Assembly: GCA_964644695.1 (NCBI GenBank) | Contig: CAZXWN010000005.1 | Coordinates: 75,544-139,543, forward strand | Reading direction: 5' to 3' | Origin: CAZXWN01 sp964644695 [NCBI: uncultured bacterium] | Lineage (GTDB): Bacteria; UBP4; UBA4092 | Length of the DNA: 64,000 nucleotides | Part shown: piece by piece, positions 61,067 through 64,000 of the stretch | How the letters are laid out: each line of letters begins with the position of its first letter | Numbering within the stretch: the stretch's first letter is position 1 | Position numbers and translations under genes: made by a program | The notes under the pieces: generated by a model | Told to the model about the DNA's origin: nothing | Seen by the model: the letters and a program-made list of their open reading frames with translations, nothing else | The model's database searches: none

Positions 61067-62242
61067 TCAATCCTTGTCAGTTTTTGGAGGTTGTTCAATC
61101 CATCCCGGGGTGCTAACAATTTTAATTTCCCTTTGAGGATAATTTATAGAAATACCCTCTTCATTAAAACGCCGATGTAATGCTTTGATAAATTCATGCC
61201 GAATTAAGTTTTGCGCTGTAAAATCTTTAACCTGAAAAACAACGCGAAAGTTAATATTTGAGTCGGCAAAAGTATGATAACGAACCAAAGGCACAAAAGA
61301 AGGATCAGCACCTTCCACTTCATAGGCAACCTGCTGCGCAACTTGTATCGTTATTTCTTCAACTCGATATAAATCCGATTGATATCCAACACCCACTTCC
61401 ACCACAAAAGACTTGCTCTGCTCTGAGAGATAAAAGTTCGTCACAATACTCTGAGCCAGTTTTGAATTGGGGATGACCACCAGCTGATTTCCAAGGGTCC
61501 TTATTTTGGTTGACCTCCAGCCGATGGAGTCAATAAAACCTTCCTGTCCTGTTTCCAGCCGGACGAAATCACCCACTCGAACAGGTTTATCCCACATGAG
61601 ATAAAACCCGGAAAAGAAATTCGACAAAGAGTCCTGAAGCGCCAGAGCTACGGCCAGGCCCCCGATACCCAGGGTCGTTATCAGGGATGTGATTTTAATA
61701 TTCAGATAATCCAACACCATGATGAAGGCAATTAGCCAAATCAATGCATTGATGACCCTGCGGATGGACGGAAGAAATTGAGTATCGGTGGTCCCCTGCT
61801 CTTTTTGACTCAGAACAAGAGCATACCATTCAAAGAACGCTCTTGAGATTCGAGTAAAAATAAACCCCGCAGCAGCCGCCAGAAAAATGTAAGCGACATG
61901 ATTCACCACATCCAAATAATTCTTAAGGATAATCAACCGATGTACAGTAAACCAGACACCGACGATAAAAAGAATCAAAGCAAGGGGGGTCCTTAAGTTA
62001 TGCACAACTATTTCATGTAGTTCTGGGGACTGGCGTTTGATGATTTTCAACAGGAGCTTCACACCAAAACGGTGAAATAACCAACATAATACCCAGGTAG
62101 AAATAATAATGGATAATGAAATCAATGCCTCACTGGCCCACATGGGAAGAGCGCCCCGTGTCGCGTTATGTAAAGCAGTATCTAAAGCCAGCGTAGATTG
62201 CTGTGTCGTTAGCGCTTGGACAGTTTCTATAATTGGATACAT
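61067..62242 (-). CDS. MscS-family mechanosensitive channel
   Basis: A 391-residue small-conductance channel. Four hydrophobic segments precede the pore helix GIGGLAVALALQDSLSNFFSGF (about 195-216), then WDKPVRVGDFV, the beta domain (GFIDSIGWRSTKIRTLGNQL, IPNSKL) and the alpha/beta domain ending GISINYPQREIKI. It opens under osmotic downshock to save the cell. It is longer than E. coli MscS (286) by one extra helix at the N-terminus. FHA and ahpC follow on the same strand. Confidence 0.92.
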   Translation of the reverse strand: MYPIIETVQALTTQQSTLALDTALHNATRGALPMWASEALISLSIIISTWVLCWLFHRFGVKLLLKIIKRQSPELHEIVVHNLRTPLALILFIVGVWFTVHRLIILKNYLDVVNHVAYIFLAAAAGFIFTRISRAFFEWYALVLSQKEQGTTDTQFLPSIRRVINALIWLIAFIMVLDYLNIKITSLITTLGIGGLAVALALQDSLSNFFSGFYLMWDKPVRVGDFVRLETGQEGFIDSIGWRSTKIRTLGNQLVVIPNSKLAQSIVTNFYLSEQSKSFVVEVGVGYQSDLYRVEEITIQVAQQVAYEVEGADPSFVPLVRYHTFADSNINFRVVFQVKDFTAQNLIRHEFIKALHRRFNEEGISINYPQREIKIVSTPGWIEQPPKTDKD

Positions 62243-62382
62243 TATTTTTCTGTTATACCTTAATCCCAGTTTTATTATAATAATAACGATATTCCGGCCA
62301 GGATGACAAACAGGTTCTGAAATAAATCAGCAACCAGCTTCGCCACCTGACTCGTCACTCTAAAAACACAGAAGGAAATATT

Positions 62383-63837
62383 ATGTCTATTTATCTGGGC
62401 GGAATCCTGTTATTGATTATTGCTTACTTTACCTGGGGAAGTTTTCTGGAACGATTATTGGGTGTAGACCCCAATCGCCAGACTCCCGCCTACTCCAAAG
62501 GCGATGGTGTTGATTATGTCCCCTTATCCACATGGCGAGTCTATCTCATTCAACTCCTGAATATTGCCGGACTCGGTCCAATCTTCGGAGCACTGCAAGG
62601 CGCATTATGGGGGCCAGCTGCTTATTTATGGATTATCTTTGGATGTATTTTTGGCGGAGCAGTTCATGATTTTGTATCTGGGATGATGTCTCTCAAACAT
62701 GGTGGAGCCTCGTTATCAGAGTTACATGGAACCTATCTGGGAAAAACTGTCCAAAATATTATGAGGGTATTTATTGTTGGATTAATGATTCTTGTAGGCG
62801 TTGTATTTGTAAAAGGACCCGCTGATTTATTAAATTTAATGTGTACTCAACAGGGTTGGCTCATCAACAAATATTTCTGGATATTTATAATCTTTGCCTA
62901 TTATCTGGCAGCGACAGTGTTACCCATCGATAAACTGATTGGGCGCATCTATCCTCTTTTCGGACTTGCATTATTGATTATGGTGTTTGGTGTGGGTACC
63001 GGAATGATAATCAAAGGCTACCCCATTCCTGCTTTTACTTTTACTAATCTTCATCCCAAAGGGGTTCCTATCTGGTCCACCATGTTCATCACAATTGCCT
63101 GTGGTGCCTTGTCCGGATTTCATGCCACCCAATCCCCCATGATGGCTCGATGCTTAAAAACAGAGAGACATGCCAAGGTGGTCTTTTATGGAGCCATGAT
63201 ATCTGAGGGAATCATTGCCATGATTTGGGCCACAGTGGGAATGTCCTTTTTCCCCAATGGTATTGCAGGACTGAACTCTGCATTAGCCAACGGTGGACCT
63301 AATGCGATTGTTTACACCGCCTGTACCACACTGATGGGGACCTTCGGTGGTATCCTGGCCATTCTCGGTGTCATTGCCTGCCCTATTACTACGGGTGATA
63401 CTGCCTTCCGCGCCGGCCGGTTGATGCTGGCAGAAATATTAAACATGGACCAGAAACCCGTATTACGCCGGTTTTATCTGGCAATACCACTTTTCGCCGT
63501 TGCGGTATTTTTAACTTTCAGCGACTTTTCTACTTTGTGGAAATATTTTGCCTGGAGCAATCAGGTTCTGGGAACAGTCACTTTATGGGCCTGTTCAGTT
63601 TATCTTTATAAATACAAAGGGCAGTTCCATTGGATTACCACTCTCCCTGCATTATTTATGACCGGTGTAACCACCACCTTTATCTTGACTCAGCCCATCG
63701 GGTTTAACCTTTCCTATGACCAGGGCAAATGGATTAATCTCGTCTTTATTGCCGGTATATTGGTCATTTTCCTCATCTGGGGAACCCGATATGCTCGATT
63801 GATTCCGGCAGTTGAAAAAGATCAATCCGATAAGTAA
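62383..63837 (+). CDS. cstA: Carbon starvation protein CstA family transporter
   Basis: A 484-residue polytopic membrane protein of the CstA type, now regarded as peptide or pyruvate transporters. The family pieces are AGLGPIFGALQGALWGPAAY, GGAVHDFVSGMMSLKHGGAS, GALSGFHATQSPMMARCLKTE and CPITTGDTAFRAGRLMLAE. It is of the shorter class (E. coli CstA has about 700 residues), lacking the large C-terminal part. It is followed by a strong terminator and appears to be a single-gene unit. Confidence 0.92.
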   Translation: MSIYLGGILLLIIAYFTWGSFLERLLGVDPNRQTPAYSKGDGVDYVPLSTWRVYLIQLLNIAGLGPIFGALQGALWGPAAYLWIIFGCIFGGAVHDFVSGMMSLKHGGASLSELHGTYLGKTVQNIMRVFIVGLMILVGVVFVKGPADLLNLMCTQQGWLINKYFWIFIIFAYYLAATVLPIDKLIGRIYPLFGLALLIMVFGVGTGMIIKGYPIPAFTFTNLHPKGVPIWSTMFITIACGALSGFHATQSPMMARCLKTERHAKVVFYGAMISEGIIAMIWATVGMSFFPNGIAGLNSALANGGPNAIVYTACTTLMGTFGGILAILGVIACPITTGDTAFRAGRLMLAEILNMDQKPVLRRFYLAIPLFAVAVFLTFSDFSTLWKYFAWSNQVLGTVTLWACSVYLYKYKGQFHWITTLPALFMTGVTTTFILTQPIGFNLSYDQGKWINLVFIAGILVIFLIWGTRYARLIPAVEKDQSDK

Positions 63838-63850
63838 ATCACTGTAAAAG

Positions 63851-63896
63851 AAAAAAGAGGGCCTGGATACAAATCCAGACCCTCTTTCTTTTTATT
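63851..63896. terminator. Terminator after cstA
   Basis: AAAGAGGG-C-CTGGAT / ATCCAG-A-CCCTCTTT with loop ACAA, followed by CTTTTTATTTT; A runs on the other side suggest it also works for the converging gene. Confidence 0.93.
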
Positions 63897-63914
63897 TTCG
63901 TATTTGGCTAAAAA

Positions 63915-64000
63915 CTACTTTACTTCAACATACTCTTTTTTAAGACCCTTAGGAGATACAGTAAAAATACAATATCCTGTTGTCTGACCCTTACCAATTC
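63915..64000 (-). CDS. C-terminal end of an unidentified protein (partial)
   Basis: On the minus strand an open frame from the window edge ends IFTVSPKGLKKEYVEVK and a TAG stop. Only 27 residues are visible. The composition looks coding and the preceding terminator supports a gene end here, but I cannot name it. Confidence 0.5.
   Translation of the reverse strand, partial: IGKGQTTGYCIFTVSPKGLKKEYVEVK

Noticed and set aside
1-64000. CRISPR arrays, rRNA genes, complete insertion sequences, prophage genes
   Set aside because: No regularly spaced repeats, no rRNA core sequences, no transposase or integrase and no phage structural genes were found in reading the window.

Overview
The window reads as ordinary chromosome of a Gram-negative bacterium of uncertain phylum. 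An outer membrane is implied by an LptF/LptG-type lipopolysaccharide permease, lipoproteins with lipoboxes and a CdsA/UppS envelope block. Anaerobic or microaerobic life with nitrosative stress is suggested by a siroheme-decarboxylase (alternative heme route) fragment, a short class III-type hybrid cluster protein with its own Crp/Fnr regulator and FNR-like box, and a large iron-sulfur protein of the QueG/reductive dehalogenase type. No rRNA, CRISPR array, prophage or intact insertion sequence was seen. About 67 protein genes, one tRNA and one TPP riboswitch are supported, with many intrinsic terminators and sigma-70-like promoters.

Layout. 1-2.5 kb: heme-branch siroheme decarboxylase (cut by the window edge), a tiny zinc ribbon, a HAD phosphatase, a YaiI-type protein. 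2.5-6.8 kb: dnaG and rpoD (the sigma factor carries a long Lys/Ala/Pro tail), then a CAU-anticodon tRNA that looks like tRNA-Ile2. 6.8-8.2 kb: an ADP-ribosylglycohydrolase gene bracketed by near-duplicate terminator sequences. 8.2-11.8 kb: TPP-riboswitch-controlled thiS-thiG-thiH-thiF-thiE. 12-15.2 kb: an IclR regulator and an 802-residue protein made of three tandem QueG/RdhA-like units. 15.3-21.5 kb: large membrane proteins of glycosyltransferase type, an unknown gene and an HNH nuclease. 21.5-26 kb: folD, then the classical rpmH-rnpA-yidD-yidC-jag operon.

26-35 kb: secretin-N-domain-like protein, holB, ricT, then rpsB-tsf-pyrH-frr-uppS-cdsA-lptF/G. 35-44.7 kb: lipoproteins, polX, glnD, mntP, argB, a response regulator fused to an NTF2-like domain, a Pro-rich secreted protein. 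45-48.9 kb: hcp and its regulator, a flippase-like membrane protein, upp. 48.9-54 kb: zapA, a ZapB-like coiled coil, a PheT that lacks the usual tRNA-binding domain, a bifunctional nuclease with a small cysteine protein, and HU. 54-64 kb: a GT87-type mannosyltransferase, an operon of membrane protein, winged-helix regulator, ispH and a CreD-like protein carrying two matching palindromic operators, two zinc-ribbon proteins behind a 12-bp inverted repeat, AhpC, FHA, MscS, CstA and the tail of one more gene.

Most of the window is housekeeping. The parts that deserve a second look are the IclR/triplicated iron-sulfur locus, the winged-helix/ispH/CreD operon with its shared ACTTTGY-N3-RCAAAGT operators, the FNR-type control of hcp, the zinc-ribbon pair, the tRNA-adjacent ADP-ribosylglycohydrolase islet, and several housekeeping proteins with odd architecture (RpoD, YidC, PheT, RpsB, ZapA). 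All family calls rest on reading motifs by eye; no database search was possible.
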